Position numbers and translations under genes: made by a program. A stretch of 64,000 nt of DNA from Aliiroseovarius halocynthiae (GTDB lineage: Bacteria > Pseudomonadota > Alphaproteobacteria > Rhodobacterales > Rhodobacteraceae), in the NCBI RefSeq assembly GCF_007004645.1, contig NZ_ML660019.1, forward strand, positions 1,260,437 through 1,324,436, written 5' to 3'. The notes below the pieces were generated by a model. It did no database searches, was not told where the DNA came from, and was given only the letters and a program-made list of their open reading frames with translations. Positions 1 to 8,664 of the stretch are shown here, one piece after another (positions within the stretch are counted from its first letter, which is position 1; each line of letters begins with the position of its first letter).

Positions 1-105
1 CAGGGCCAGACAGATCGCAAGCACAACAATGCCCAATATAACCCGTCTGGCGGATGGCGGGTTCCGCGCCCATTTCGACATTCTAAGAAGCCAGCGCGGA
101 TCCAT
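1..105 (-). CDS. Small hypothetical protein (N-terminal part, runs off window)
   Basis: A reverse-strand ATG lies three bases after the hpt stop codon, and 35 codons stay open to the window edge. The translation begins MDPRWLLRMSKWARNPPS and then becomes hydrophobic (GIVVLAICLAL), suggesting a short basic N-terminus followed by one membrane segment. I recall similar tiny membrane proteins beside hpt in roseobacters, but no function is known to me. The spacing suggests co-transcription with hpt. The C-terminus is outside the window. Confidence 0.6.
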   Translation of the reverse strand, partial: MDPRWLLRMSKWARNPPSARRVILGIVVLAICLAL

Positions 106-108
106 GCC

Positions 109-666
109 TTAGCTTTCGTTGTCCGGGGTATCTAGGAACCGCACCTTGCCGATATGGGGCAGGTTTCGGTTGCGCTGCGCATAGTCGATGCCATAGCCCA
201 CGACAAATTCATCGGGGATCTCAAATCCGGTCCAATCGGCCTTTACATCCACCTCGCGGCGCGATGGCTTATCAAGCAGGGCGATGGTTTTCAGCTTGCG
301 CGGCCCTTTGGCATGCAACAGCTTCATAACGTGTTTCAGGGTGAACCCGGTGTCGACAATATCTTCGACCACCAGCACATCACGTCCAGAAATCTCGCCG
401 CGTAAGTCTTTGAGAATACGGACTTCTCGGCTGCTTTCGGTCGAGTTCCCATAGGATGATGCCTCAAGAAAATCGACCTCGACGGGCAGGTCCAGTTCTC
501 TCACAACATCTGCGATGAAGACGAACGAACCCCGCAGTAACCCGACAACAATCAATTTGTCGGTACCATCAAATTCGTCGTGAATTTCTTGTGACAGTTC
601 CTCAACCCGCGCAGCGATCTGCTTGGCAGAAATGAGCGTATCAATGACATATGGTCGCTGTGCCAT
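109..666 (-). CDS. hpt: Hypoxanthine phosphoribosyltransferase
   Basis: Type I phosphoribosyltransferase that joins hypoxanthine (and usually guanine) to PRPP in cytosolic purine salvage. The PRPP-binding loop is visible as [13 protein letters not shown], and an upstream [13 protein letters not shown] strand carries the usual pyrophosphate-contact residues. The start MAQRPYV was chosen because it gives the family length (185 aa); an upstream ATG would add nine residues. It is followed three bases later by a small membrane protein gene and is divergent from the COQ10-like gene. Nothing unusual is seen. Confidence 0.93.
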   Translation of the reverse strand: MAQRPYVIDTLISAKQIAARVEELSQEIHDEFDGTDKLIVVGLLRGSFVFIADVVRELDLPVEVDFLEASSYGNSTESSREVRILKDLRGEISGRDVLVVEDIVDTGFTLKHVMKLLHAKGPRKLKTIALLDKPSRREVDVKADWTGFEIPDEFVVGYGIDYAQRNRNLPHIGKVRFLDTPDNES

Positions 667-735
667 AGCTTCCCCCTTGATTCTCGCTTGCATAACTAAG
701 ACATGTGCGTCTCACAGAGAAGGAAAAAGCCGACC

Positions 736-1185
736 ATGCCCACCCATGGTGAAAAACGTGTCATGCCGTATACAGCCGATCAGATGTACGATCTGGTCGG
801 TGATGTCGGTCGCTATCCCGAATTCTTGCCGTGGAACGCAGCCGCGCGGGTGCGCAAAGTGGTGCCGATGGATGATGGACGTCAGCTGATGGAGGCTGAT
901 TTGGTTATCAGTTTCAAAGTGTTTCGCGAACGTTTTACCAGCCGTGTGACACTGGATCAGGCGGGCAGGCGGATTGACACGGAATATCTGGATGGGCCGT
1001 TCAAGTATCTGAAATCATATTGGACCTTCACGGATCATCCGCAGGGATGCGAGGTCGAGTTCTTCGTGGATTTCGAATTCAAAAGCCCGATGCTACAAAA
1101 GGTCATTGGTCTGGTCTTCAACGAAGCCATGCACCGGATTGTTGCCGCGTTTGAAAAACGTGCAGCCGCGCTTTACGGCGCCTGA
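736..1185 (+). CDS. COQ10/RatA-type START-domain protein
   Basis: About 149 aa of the polyketide-cyclase/START lipid-binding fold. It shows the family opening MPYTADQMYDLVGDVGRYPEFLPW and the end motif FNEAMHRIVAAFEKRA. In bacteria this family is annotated either as coenzyme Q-binding protein COQ10 or as RatA, a ribosome-associated protein; the sequence cannot separate the two. The ATG at 736 was chosen because residues upstream are not family-like. It converges with the DUF1304 gene, whose stop lies immediately after. Confidence 0.85.
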   Translation: MPTHGEKRVMPYTADQMYDLVGDVGRYPEFLPWNAAARVRKVVPMDDGRQLMEADLVISFKVFRERFTSRVTLDQAGRRIDTEYLDGPFKYLKSYWTFTDHPQGCEVEFFVDFEFKSPMLQKVIGLVFNEAMHRIVAAFEKRAAALYGA

Positions 1186-1548
1186 TCACGAGATCAGAAG
1201 AGCCGCGATGGCGATGAAAGCGGGCAGGGCTTGCACATAGAAGATCCGTTTAGACGCGGTTAACGCTCCGAATACACCTGCCACAGCGACGCAAAGCAGG
1301 AAGAACAGCGCGACATTCCACGACCAATCGGCGTCCGAGATCAAGCGCGACCAAATCAATCCTGCCGCCAGAAAACCGTTATAAAGCCCCTGATTGGCGG
1401 CCATGGCTTTGGTGGGGGCAAACAGGTCGCGCGGGAAGCTGCGAAAGACCTTGGGGCCACGACTTTCCCAGGCGAACATCTCGAACCACAGGATATAGAG
1501 GTGAAGGGCTGCGATCAGCAGGATCAAGGTAGTTGCTACAATGCTCAT
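1186..1548 (-). CDS. DUF1304 small integral membrane protein
   Basis: 120 aa with four predicted membrane helices and the DUF1304 opening pattern (helix, LYILWFEMFAWESRG, then NQGLYNGFLAAGLIW). The function of this family is unknown to me. It lies directly downstream of xerD on the same strand with a two-base gap, so it is probably the last gene of the transcript that begins upstream of the 529-aa exported protein. Confidence 0.85.
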   Translation of the reverse strand: MSIVATTLILLIAALHLYILWFEMFAWESRGPKVFRSFPRDLFAPTKAMAANQGLYNGFLAAGLIWSRLISDADWSWNVALFFLLCVAVAGVFGALTASKRIFYVQALPAFIAIAALLIS

Positions 1549-1550
1549 GG

Positions 1551-2489
1551 TCAGTCCTTTTCCGCTAGCGGGTGGTGGGTGAACACCAGATCCTTCAGGC
1601 GCTCTTCCAGAACATGCGTGTAAATCTCGGTCGTGGCTAGATCTGCATGGCCGAGCAGAGCCTGTATTGACCTTAGGTCAGCGCCATGGGCCAGCAAATG
1701 CGTGGCAAATGCGTGGCGCAACCGGTGCGGTGTCACGTCATTCGGGGGCACGCCGGCAGAGACAGCGATTTCCTTGATGATCCCATAAAAGCGATGACGG
1801 GTCAGGTGCCCCGCAGAACCGTTGGACGGAAACAGGAAAGGTGACGGTTTAACACCTTTTTCGATGCGTGCGGTTTCTTCCGCCTCATCCCGGCAGGTAA
1901 GCCATTCATTCAGAACCATGCGGGCCTCGCGGGATAATGGGACCAGCCGGTCCTTATCACCTTTGCCGCGGATCAGCAGAAGTTGTGGGTCGCCACGCGT
2001 GGCCGAAACGGGCAGGGTGACAAGTTCGCTGACGCGCATTCCTGTGGCGTAGAGAAGCTCCATCAGGCATGTGTTGCGAAGGCGATCTGACTTGCTGCGA
2101 CCAACGGTGCGGGCCGCAGTCAGAAGGGCGTCAACTTGATCCTCTGAAAGGGTTTTAGGCAGTGATTTCATCTGCCCCGGACCCCGAATTTTCAGCGCGG
2201 GATTGTCCTTGCGCCATCCTTCTTCATACGCAAAGCGATAAAGCTGTTTGATAGATGAAAGCCTGCGTGCACGGGTCGAGGTTGCAAGCCCTTGCAGATC
2301 GCAATCAACCAAAAACGCTTCGATTTCGGCACGCGATAGGGTGTCAAAGGCCAGCTTCTTACGCTCGAGATACTCGGTAAACGCCTTCAAATCTCGGCCA
2401 TAAGCTAGACGTGTGTTCTCGGACGCGCCCAGTTCGGCCGCTTGTGCTTCAAGAAACCCGGAAATCCAGCGCGCGTGATCGGGCGTCAT
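1551..2489 (-). CDS. xerD: Tyrosine recombinase XerD
   Basis: Site-specific recombinase that with XerC resolves chromosome dimers at dif. The 312-aa protein has the N-terminal SAM-like DNA-binding half and a C-terminal catalytic half. The catalytic residues are visible: Arg in ATGMRVSEL, HRLRHAFATHLL, GHADLATTEIYTHV with the Tyr nucleophile. Its ATG overlaps the stop of the preceding 529-aa gene by four bases (ATGA), so the two are translationally coupled. XerD is preferred over XerC from sequence feel and the aroK/aroB neighbourhood usual in this family; a search would settle it. Confidence 0.9.
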   Translation of the reverse strand: MTPDHARWISGFLEAQAAELGASENTRLAYGRDLKAFTEYLERKKLAFDTLSRAEIEAFLVDCDLQGLATSTRARRLSSIKQLYRFAYEEGWRKDNPALKIRGPGQMKSLPKTLSEDQVDALLTAARTVGRSKSDRLRNTCLMELLYATGMRVSELVTLPVSATRGDPQLLLIRGKGDKDRLVPLSREARMVLNEWLTCRDEAEETARIEKGVKPSPFLFPSNGSAGHLTRHRFYGIIKEIAVSAGVPPNDVTPHRLRHAFATHLLAHGADLRSIQALLGHADLATTEIYTHVLEERLKDLVFTHHPLAEKD

Positions 2490-4075
2490 CCGCGCCTCTC
2501 AAGGATCAGAACCTCCAGCGCGGCTTGGCGGGCGACGCGTTCCAACCCGATGTGACGGAAGAAGGCCAGCGCATCCGCAATCTCATCCAGATTGCCGTGG
2601 CTGCCGCTTTCATACAGCGTAATGGCGCGCAGGATCGCTTCGCCCATCCGGTCACTGTCCATCATAGACTTCAGGCGGGTGGGGACCTCAGTGGCGTTCA
2701 ATCCCTCAATCACTGCACGCGATGTTGCGTCATAGGCCGATGCGCCCTCGGTGTCACCCAATGCAATTGAGGTCAATAGGGTTTCCTTTTGATCGTCTGG
2801 CTGGGTTGGCCACGAGGCAGCAAACTCTTCGCTGCTGGATGACAACAATCCTAGCGACAGAGCGACAGTGCGGGCCTGCGGGTCTTTGGGAGGGGGCGAC
2901 ATGAGTCGTTCGCCAAACAACCTCGCAAACGGAACCTCCAGCGCGGCGTCTTCGATCTGCGGCCACAGTGCCTTCAGTGACGCAGATAACGCAGCCTCAT
3001 TTCCGCTGTTTAGGCTCTGCTCGAACCTTCGGACGGTTTGCATTCGGTCCCAGATCCCACCCGAGGCCGCGGGACGGCGTTCGGTGTAAAGCCCCAGCAG
3101 CTGGTTTGGCGTCGCCGCGCCTACGCGCGCCAGACGTTCTCCGGCTTCGGCACGGGCCTTCCATCCGATATTGGCGCGCAGATCGGCTTGTGCAAAAGCA
3201 AGAGGCAAATTACCCGTGGGGATGTGTTCGCCGATGGCTTCAAACATCCGATAGTTCAGAGGAGTCAAGTCTGGGGGGCGTCGCAAGGGCGGCTCCCCCT
3301 CGAATAGATCCGGATCAAGAAAACGCGCCAAAAGGGCATCTTCGAAGTCCGAAATATAGCCCAAGGCTCGACCGGTTTCGAGTGTCAGAACAGCGGCTTC
3401 CCAGTCGCCCGAGCGGGCTAGGCAAAAGACTCGGGCCGGAAATGTGGGGCTAAGATCGGGCGAGTTTTTCAGAACCTCGCAGAACCGATCTTCGACGCCC
3501 AATAGCAAGGCCGTGTCGAATCCTCGGCGAAAAACGTTCGCATTGGTGTTGCCCGCTCGCTTCAAAAGGGCTTCGGCCTGATCCAACGCCCCAATGGCTA
3601 ACAGCCGATCAACGCGCGCCATGAACAGGCGATCGTCACCCGTGCGCGCACCTTTGGGTGGATTCAGTTCGGTCAGAAGCAGCGTGTTCAGAAGATCCTG
3701 CATCGCTGGATAAAGGTGCAAAGGCATGCTAGTGATGCGGCGCGCCAGATCGTCGGGGCGCGATTGTCCCCAAAGATCACGCGAAAAACCAGTGGTCGCG
3801 TTGGACAGCAGACCGACGGAATCCAGCACCGGCGCTTCCAGAAGACTCATTGTAACCTGCGCAACGGCCGCGCCACTTGCCGTTTCGGGCTCGCTTGGGT
3901 CTGGTGGTAGTACAGCGCTGTTGATTGATGGTACTGGAAGGGCAACGCTGTCTGACAACCAGCCAATCGCAGACAGGGGGGCGTTACCGTCTGTGACTTG
4001 CGCTTGCCCCAGACCCGCCATCATAGTCAATGCTGCGCCAATAAGCGCTGCGATTGTGATCCTATCAGCTTTCAT
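2486..4075 (-). CDS. Exported alpha-helical repeat protein, function unknown
   Basis: 529 aa with a clear signal peptide (MKADRITIAALIGAALTMMAGLGQAQ), a Pro/Ser/Glu-rich stretch and then a long helical region with TPR/SEL1-like character (for example VDRLLAIGALDQAEALLKRAG and SGDWEAAVLTLETG). It should reside in the periplasm. I do not recognise a named family; a protein of this type between xerD and aroK is common in roseobacters by my recollection. It overlaps the stop of a 45-aa membrane peptide gene upstream and the start of xerD downstream. Confidence 0.75.
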   Translation of the reverse strand: MKADRITIAALIGAALTMMAGLGQAQVTDGNAPLSAIGWLSDSVALPVPSINSAVLPPDPSEPETASGAAVAQVTMSLLEAPVLDSVGLLSNATTGFSRDLWGQSRPDDLARRITSMPLHLYPAMQDLLNTLLLTELNPPKGARTGDDRLFMARVDRLLAIGALDQAEALLKRAGNTNANVFRRGFDTALLLGVEDRFCEVLKNSPDLSPTFPARVFCLARSGDWEAAVLTLETGRALGYISDFEDALLARFLDPDLFEGEPPLRRPPDLTPLNYRMFEAIGEHIPTGNLPLAFAQADLRANIGWKARAEAGERLARVGAATPNQLLGLYTERRPAASGGIWDRMQTVRRFEQSLNSGNEAALSASLKALWPQIEDAALEVPFARLFGERLMSPPPKDPQARTVALSLGLLSSSSEEFAASWPTQPDDQKETLLTSIALGDTEGASAYDATSRAVIEGLNATEVPTRLKSMMDSDRMGEAILRAITLYESGSHGNLDEIADALAFFRHIGLERVARQAALEVLILERRG

Positions 4076-4202
4076 TCAGGATCACTGTGGTGCTTTGCGG
4101 CTCGCTGGGGGGGGACATATCGCCTAAATAGGCATAGCCCGACAACCCTATTACGCCAAGAATTGCAAGAAAAAACAAGAGTTTGATCAAGCGCATACGC
4201 AT
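4065..4202 (-). CDS. 45-aa single-pass membrane protein
   Basis: A short reading frame encodes two basic residues, one hydrophobic helix (LIKLLFFLAILGVIGLSGYAYL) and a Pro/Ser-rich tail ending in VILNES. Its TGA lies inside the start region of the 529-aa exported protein (11-bp overlap), which suggests translational coupling. Single-helix proteins ending AYLGDMSPP at this position are, as I recall, common in Rhodobacteraceae. A second in-frame ATG two codons in is equally possible. Function unknown. Confidence 0.7.
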   Translation of the reverse strand: MRMRLIKLLFFLAILGVIGLSGYAYLGDMSPPSEPQSTTVILNES

Positions 4203-4306
4203 GGAGAGTCACCTACTTTCTGCCTCGGAATTCGTTTTGATGATTTTATATATGGTATTTTCCGTAAGATCACGCCATTCAGGAAAGAAATCTGTATTTT
4301 GGGCAA

Positions 4307-4870
4307 GTGGATGCCGTTTTGGCTTTCAACGTGAAAAAATCCATCGTTATGGTGGGCATGATGGGTGCGGGAAAAACCGCGGTGGGGCAGGCGTTGGCTG
4401 CCCTGCTTGAAGTGCCATTTCTGGACAGCGATGAAGAGATCGTGCGCGCGGCTAATATGACCATCGCCGAGATCTTTGAGCGCGACGGAGAAGCTTTCTT
4501 TCGCGACCGGGAGACCGAGGTTATCGGTCGACTTCTGGATGGCGAACGCGCCATTCTGTCGACCGGTGGCGGGGCCTTTATGGCCGAGCGCAACCGCCGC
4601 ATGATCAGCGAACGGGGCGTTGCGGTTCTGCTGCGCGCGGATCTCGAGCTATTGTGGAACCGTGTGAAACACAAGGACACACGTCCGTTGCTGCGCACGC
4701 CGGACCCAAAGGCCACATTGACCGAAATCTATGATGCGCGCGTGCCGATCTACGAACTGGCAGATCTGGCCGTGGACGCACATCCAGACTATACCATCGC
4801 GCAGATGGCCGAGGCCGTGATCAACGTGTTGAAAACGCGCCCTGACGTGCTTGAGGAGCTTCCGGAATGA
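4307..4870 (+). CDS. aroK: Shikimate kinase
   Basis: Phosphorylates shikimate with ATP in the chorismate pathway. The 187-aa P-loop kinase shows Walker A GMMGAGKT, the shikimate-binding DSDEEIV and FFRDRE motifs, STGGGAF, and the LID arginine region KDTRPLL. Translation probably starts at GTG 4307. The stop overlaps the aroB ATG by four bases, a classic aroK-aroB operon. The 104-bp gap to the reverse-strand small membrane gene holds the divergent promoters. Confidence 0.96.
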   Translation: MDAVLAFNVKKSIVMVGMMGAGKTAVGQALAALLEVPFLDSDEEIVRAANMTIAEIFERDGEAFFRDRETEVIGRLLDGERAILSTGGGAFMAERNRRMISERGVAVLLRADLELLWNRVKHKDTRPLLRTPDPKATLTEIYDARVPIYELADLAVDAHPDYTIAQMAEAVINVLKTRPDVLEELPE

Positions 4871-5982
4871 CAACAGTTCACGTCCCACTGGGGGATCGCG
4901 CCTATGATGTGCGGATCGCGCCGGGTTTGATTGCGCGCGCGGGGGCCGAGATCGCGCCGCTTTTGCCGCGTCCCAAAGTGTGGATCGTGACCGAGGAAAC
5001 TGTCTCTGGGCTGCATCTTGATGCGCTGAATGCCGGTCTATCTGCCGAGGGTATCACCACTGAGGCACTTATACTTCCAACCGGGGAATCGACCAAAAGC
5101 TGGCCGTTCCTCATGCAAACCGTAGAATGGCTGCTGGAGCAGAAGGTCGAGCGTAAAGACGTTGTGCTTGCCTTTGGTGGTGGTGTGATTGGCGATCTGG
5201 TGGGCTTTGCGGCGGCCATTTTGCGCCGTGGCGTGCGCTTTGTGCAACTGCCTACATCCTTGCTGGCGCAGGTCGACAGCTCGGTCGGGGGCAAGACCGG
5301 GATCAACGCGCCTCAGGGCAAAAACTTGATCGGCGCCTTCCATCAGCCGTCTTTGGTTCTGGCCGATATCGATGTGCTGGGAACACTGAAATCTCGCGAT
5401 TTTCTGGCGGGTTACGGCGAGGTTGTGAAGTATGGTGGCCTAGGCGACGCAGATTTCTTCGACTGGCTGGAAGTCAACGGACCCGCCTTGGCCGGTGGTG
5501 ATCTGGTGCTGCGGGAAGAGGCCGTGCGTCGATCCGTCCAGATGAAAGCCGACATTGTCGTGCGCGACGAGACCGAGCAAGGCGACCGCGCGCTTTTGAA
5601 CCTCGGTCACACATTTGGTCACGCGCTTGAAGCGGCAACAGGCTATTCCGACCGCTTGTTGCATGGGGAAGGCGTCGCCATCGGTTGCGCGCTGGCATTC
5701 GAGACCTCAGCCCGTCTGGGGCTGATGAGTCAAGAAAGCCCCTCGCGCTTTCGCGCGCATCTGGCGGAGATGGGAATGAAAAAGGATATTCTGGATATTC
5801 CCGGCGATCTGCCCGATGCAGATGGGCTGCTCGAGCTGATGGGGCAAGACAAAAAAGTCGAACAGGGAAAACTGCGCTTCATTCTGGCCCGTGCCATTGG
5901 CGATGCATTTGTCGCCGATGATGTCGATCTAGGCGTTGTGAAAGGCGTGCTGGAAGACACGCTTTCGGAGCGTCAATCCTAA
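4867..5982 (+). CDS. aroB: 3-dehydroquinate synthase
   Basis: Converts DAHP to 3-dehydroquinate using NAD+ and a divalent metal, the second step of the shikimate pathway. The 371-aa protein has the NAD-binding GGGVIGDLVGF, the TSLLAQVDSSVGGKTGIN loop, and metal ligands in EVVKYG, NLGHTFGHALE and LLHGEGV. Length is normal. It is translationally coupled to aroK and ends ten bases before the convergent DUF4260 gene. Confidence 0.96.
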   Translation: MTTVHVPLGDRAYDVRIAPGLIARAGAEIAPLLPRPKVWIVTEETVSGLHLDALNAGLSAEGITTEALILPTGESTKSWPFLMQTVEWLLEQKVERKDVVLAFGGGVIGDLVGFAAAILRRGVRFVQLPTSLLAQVDSSVGGKTGINAPQGKNLIGAFHQPSLVLADIDVLGTLKSRDFLAGYGEVVKYGGLGDADFFDWLEVNGPALAGGDLVLREEAVRRSVQMKADIVVRDETEQGDRALLNLGHTFGHALEAATGYSDRLLHGEGVAIGCALAFETSARLGLMSQESPSRFRAHLAEMGMKKDILDIPGDLPDADGLLELMGQDKKVEQGKLRFILARAIGDAFVADDVDLGVVKGVLEDTLSERQS

Positions 5983-5991
5983 AATATCATG

Positions 5992-6366
5992 TTACTTCAG
6001 TGATATGTGGGTCATTTTGAAACCATATCGAGACTTTAGACCATAGCCAACTGCTCGGTCCAAACCGATATGGCCCAACCAGACGACGCCCATAACCCAC
6101 AGATCTGCGGGCCCAAGCGCGGCCAAAATGGCCAGTAGCATTGGGATCAAGTAGGTATGGGCTAAGTTATAGCACCACGCTCCAACGTGTTTGTTGATCA
6201 GATAGCCCAAGGCTGACAGGTCTGGGATCGAGAACAACACGGGGTACAGCCACCACGTCGCCCCCAAACCTGCGTAAAACCATAAAGATACGCCAAAAAT
6301 CGCAGCGCCTTCGAGGCGAAGCAGGATATTGACAGGGCGTTCAGTTATCGGATGCGTGTGGGCCAT
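5992..6366 (-). CDS. DUF4260 membrane protein
   Basis: About 124 aa with four hydrophobic segments and the DUF4260 signature region (LLRLEGAAIFGVSLWFY near the start, then PDLSALGYLINKHVGAWCYN, HIGLDRAVGYGLK). The MAHTHP start was chosen because the longer version reads into the region of the ssb terminator. Function unknown; it is an inner-membrane protein by composition. Confidence 0.8.
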   Translation of the reverse strand: MAHTHPITERPVNILLRLEGAAIFGVSLWFYAGLGATWWLYPVLFSIPDLSALGYLINKHVGAWCYNLAHTYLIPMLLAILAALGPADLWVMGVVWLGHIGLDRAVGYGLKSRYGFKMTHISLK

Positions 6367-6411
6367 ATCTGCTACATGGGGCGGGCAAAATGTTGAACAA
6401 CCGTGGCGCGC

Positions 6412-6442
6412 AAAAAAAGGCCGCCAAAAGGCGACCTTTTTG
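6412..6442 (-). terminator. Rho-independent terminator of ssb
   Basis: On the reverse strand a stem (AAAAGG..CGCC against GGCGGCCTTTT, loop of four) is followed by a run of seven T. It sits 18 bases past the ssb stop, so it should end that transcript before the DUF4260 gene. Confidence 0.8.
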
Positions 6443-6459
6443 AAAATCATGTGTTCGGA

Positions 6460-6945
6460 TCAGAACGGGATTTCGTCATCAAACCCGCCGCCAGCGGGGG
6501 CCGGACCGCTGTCACCGCCGCTAAAACCTCCCTGGTTTCCGCCGCCGTAGCTACCGCTTTGGCCACCTTGTCCGCCGCCACCCTGGCCACCGCTGCGGCC
6601 GTCCAGCATGGTCAGCGTGCCGCCAAAGCCTTGCAGTACGACTTCTGTCGAATAACGATCATTGCCCGACTGATCCTGCCATTTTCGGGTTTGCAGCTGA
6701 CCCTCGACATAGACTTTCGAGCCTTTGCGTAAGAATTGCTCACACACGCGCACAAGCCCCTCCGAGAAAACGGACACGGTGTGCCATTCCGTCTTTTCGC
6801 GGCGTTCGCCGGTGTTGCGGTCTTTCCAGGTTTCGGACGTGGCAATGCGCAGGTTACACACTTTGCCACCATTCTGGAAGGTCCGCACCTCGGGGTCTGC
6901 CCCCAGATTACCAATAAGCATGACCTTGTTAAGCGAACCCGCCAT
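6460..6945 (-). CDS. ssb: Single-stranded DNA-binding protein
   Basis: 161 aa: an OB-fold domain ([21 protein letters not shown] to about residue 110), then a Gly/Gln-rich disordered linker, and the acidic tip DDEIPF that recruits replication and repair proteins. The start at 6945 gives the conserved MAGSLNKV opening and has a GGACG-type ribosome site upstream. It is monocistronic, ended by the hairpin at 6412-6442. Confidence 0.96.
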   Translation of the reverse strand: MAGSLNKVMLIGNLGADPEVRTFQNGGKVCNLRIATSETWKDRNTGERREKTEWHTVSVFSEGLVRVCEQFLRKGSKVYVEGQLQTRKWQDQSGNDRYSTEVVLQGFGGTLTMLDGRSGGQGGGGQGGQSGSYGGGNQGGFSGGDSGPAPAGGGFDDEIPF

Positions 6946-7111
6946 CCTGCGTCCTTTCGATTCTAAATTGGGCCATATGGTTACACCATATACGGGCGAG
7001 TGGAACGTGATTTCTGCGATCTGAAGCGCGAGATGCGCTGAGATCTGCAGCTTGTGACGTGCAGCACTTTGCACCAGCGTACAATGCACCTATATTGTCA
7101 CCGTATTCAAA

Positions 7112-7735
7112 GTGGGGGCGGGGAAGTTGCGCCAAAGAGTTTTCTCAATTGCCGGGCTGGGTATTGTCGCTACCCTTGCGTTAGACGCACCGGGAAATAT
7201 AGCGGCGGCCGAAGATCTGTTTGGGTCGTCGGGCGGGCGGAGCAGTTTCAAATCTCAGCTCAATGTGCTCGATTCTCGAGCAGCACAACAGTATTCGAAT
7301 TCGATTAAGCTGACACCGAACGGGCCCGAGACACCTACCAGTTATGGAATTCCCAGCTATCGGGGCAATTACAAAGGCCAGTTCTTGCCGATTGCGCAGG
7401 CAGTGGCACGGCGGCATGGTATTCCCGAAGATCTGTTTTTGCGACTGGTCCAGCAGGAAAGCGGCTGGAACCCCAAAGCGAAAAGCCATGCAGGGGCCAT
7501 CGGTCTTGCCCAGTTGATGCCCTTTACAGCACGCAAGCTTGGTGTGGATCCGTGGAATCCAGCGCAGAATCTTGAAGGTGGGGCGCGGTATCTGCGGCAG
7601 CAATATGACCGTTTCCGGTCTTGGCGCCTTGCGCTTGCAGCCTATAACGCAGGGCCTGAGGCTGTGGCAAAATACAATGGCGTGCCGCCTTATAAAGAGA
7701 CCCAAGGCTATGTGAAGGCCATTCTGGGCAGCTAG
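7112..7735 (+). CDS. Lytic transglycosylase (SLT family) with signal peptide
   Basis: Peptidoglycan-cleaving enzyme of the soluble lytic transglycosylase fold. The catalytic Glu lies in [12 protein letters not shown], followed by [17 protein letters not shown], the NLEGGARYL motif and [12 protein letters not shown]. Residues 1-30 look like a signal peptide ([24 protein letters not shown]). The start is uncertain: GTG 7112 or TTG 7127, both in frame, the latter preceded by GGGGAAG. It acts in the periplasm in wall turnover. Confidence 0.88.
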   Translation: MGAGKLRQRVFSIAGLGIVATLALDAPGNIAAAEDLFGSSGGRSSFKSQLNVLDSRAAQQYSNSIKLTPNGPETPTSYGIPSYRGNYKGQFLPIAQAVARRHGIPEDLFLRLVQQESGWNPKAKSHAGAIGLAQLMPFTARKLGVDPWNPAQNLEGGARYLRQQYDRFRSWRLALAAYNAGPEAVAKYNGVPPYKETQGYVKAILGS

Positions 7736-8028
7736 ATTTTCGGCAGAGCGTGACCTACGGGTCCCGAATAGCTGCGTTCCAATTAAGCGAGCCGCAAATG
7801 ATACTGCGCATGCCAGCGCGTTTGCCCCTGCTTCTGCGCCATCTTGAAAATCTTGCCTGCCAATTGCGTGTATCCGTGGGCGGACGAAGTCGGCAGGTTT
7901 GTAAAAACCTCTGCGTAGCATGGCGACTTGAGTAGCGAGGTAAATCGAGATCCATCAAAACGACATGGACGCATCCTTTGAAGACACGCCCATTCATAGA
8001 TCATCCAAAATTTTGCGTGAACCCGAGA
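7736..8028. other. Intergenic stretch without recognised gene
   Basis: 293 bases between the transglycosylase and the VOC gene, which converge here. Short open frames on both strands lack ribosome sites and resemble nothing I know. No clear terminator, tRNA or repeat was seen. Confidence 0.5.
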
Positions 8029-8574
8029 TCATTCGATGCTCGACAGCTCTTTCTTGTGCAGCCATTCCGCGTGCTTTGGCGCCCGTTTTGTCTGGGACCA
8101 TTCATGCAGCATGTCCCACTTTATTTCGTTCATACGTTTAAGCATGGCCTCTTCCTCGGGATCTGGACAGGCAAGCTCAATGCGGTGACCATTAGGATCG
8201 AAGAAATAGATCGAATGGAATATCGAGTGATCTGTGACGCCCAGAACATCAACGCCATTGGCTTCGAGATGCTCTTTGAATTCAATTAATTCCATTCGGT
8301 CTTTTACTTTGAAAGCAATATGCTGCACCCAGATCGGGGTGTTTGGATCGCGACCCATTTCGGGCTTTGTGGGCAATTCGAAAAATGCCAGAACGTTTTC
8401 ATTTCCTGCATCAAGAAACACGTGCATGTAAGGGTCAGGTTCGTGCGTCGATGGGACGTGGTTTTCAGCAATGGCCAGAATGAAATCCATCTTCAGCATC
8501 TTGCCGTACCATTCGACCGTCTCTTTCGCATCTTTGCAGCGATACGCGACGTGGTGAATCCGTTCGATTTTCAT
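8029..8574 (-). CDS. VOC-family (glyoxalase/extradiol dioxygenase fold) protein
   Basis: 181 aa of the vicinal-oxygen-chelate fold, metal-dependent enzymes acting on lactoylglutathione, catechols or similar. Likely metal ligands are His in IERIHHVAYRC, His in WVQHIAFKV and Glu in HRIELACP. A well-placed CAGGAGG ribosome site fixes the start at 8574. The C-terminal 35 residues (MLKRMNEIKWDMLHEWSQ onward) extend past the VOC core. The AraC regulator immediately upstream on the same strand suggests substrate-inducible expression. The substrate cannot be read from sequence. Confidence 0.82.
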   Translation of the reverse strand: MKIERIHHVAYRCKDAKETVEWYGKMLKMDFILAIAENHVPSTHEPDPYMHVFLDAGNENVLAFFELPTKPEMGRDPNTPIWVQHIAFKVKDRMELIEFKEHLEANGVDVLGVTDHSIFHSIYFFDPNGHRIELACPDPEEEAMLKRMNEIKWDMLHEWSQTKRAPKHAEWLHKKELSSIE

Positions 8575-8664
8575 GAAGTCCTCCTGTTTTGATAAGTCAT
8601 ACACTATAATCGTTGTAAATGCAACGAATTGGGTGTGCTGATATTATTGCAGGGTAGGGGGTGT

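Noticed and set aside
2411-3453. Several plus-strand open frames opposite xerD and the 529-aa exported protein
   Set aside because: Antisense to well-supported genes, with Arg/Pro-rich low-quality translations typical of shadow frames in GC-rich DNA.
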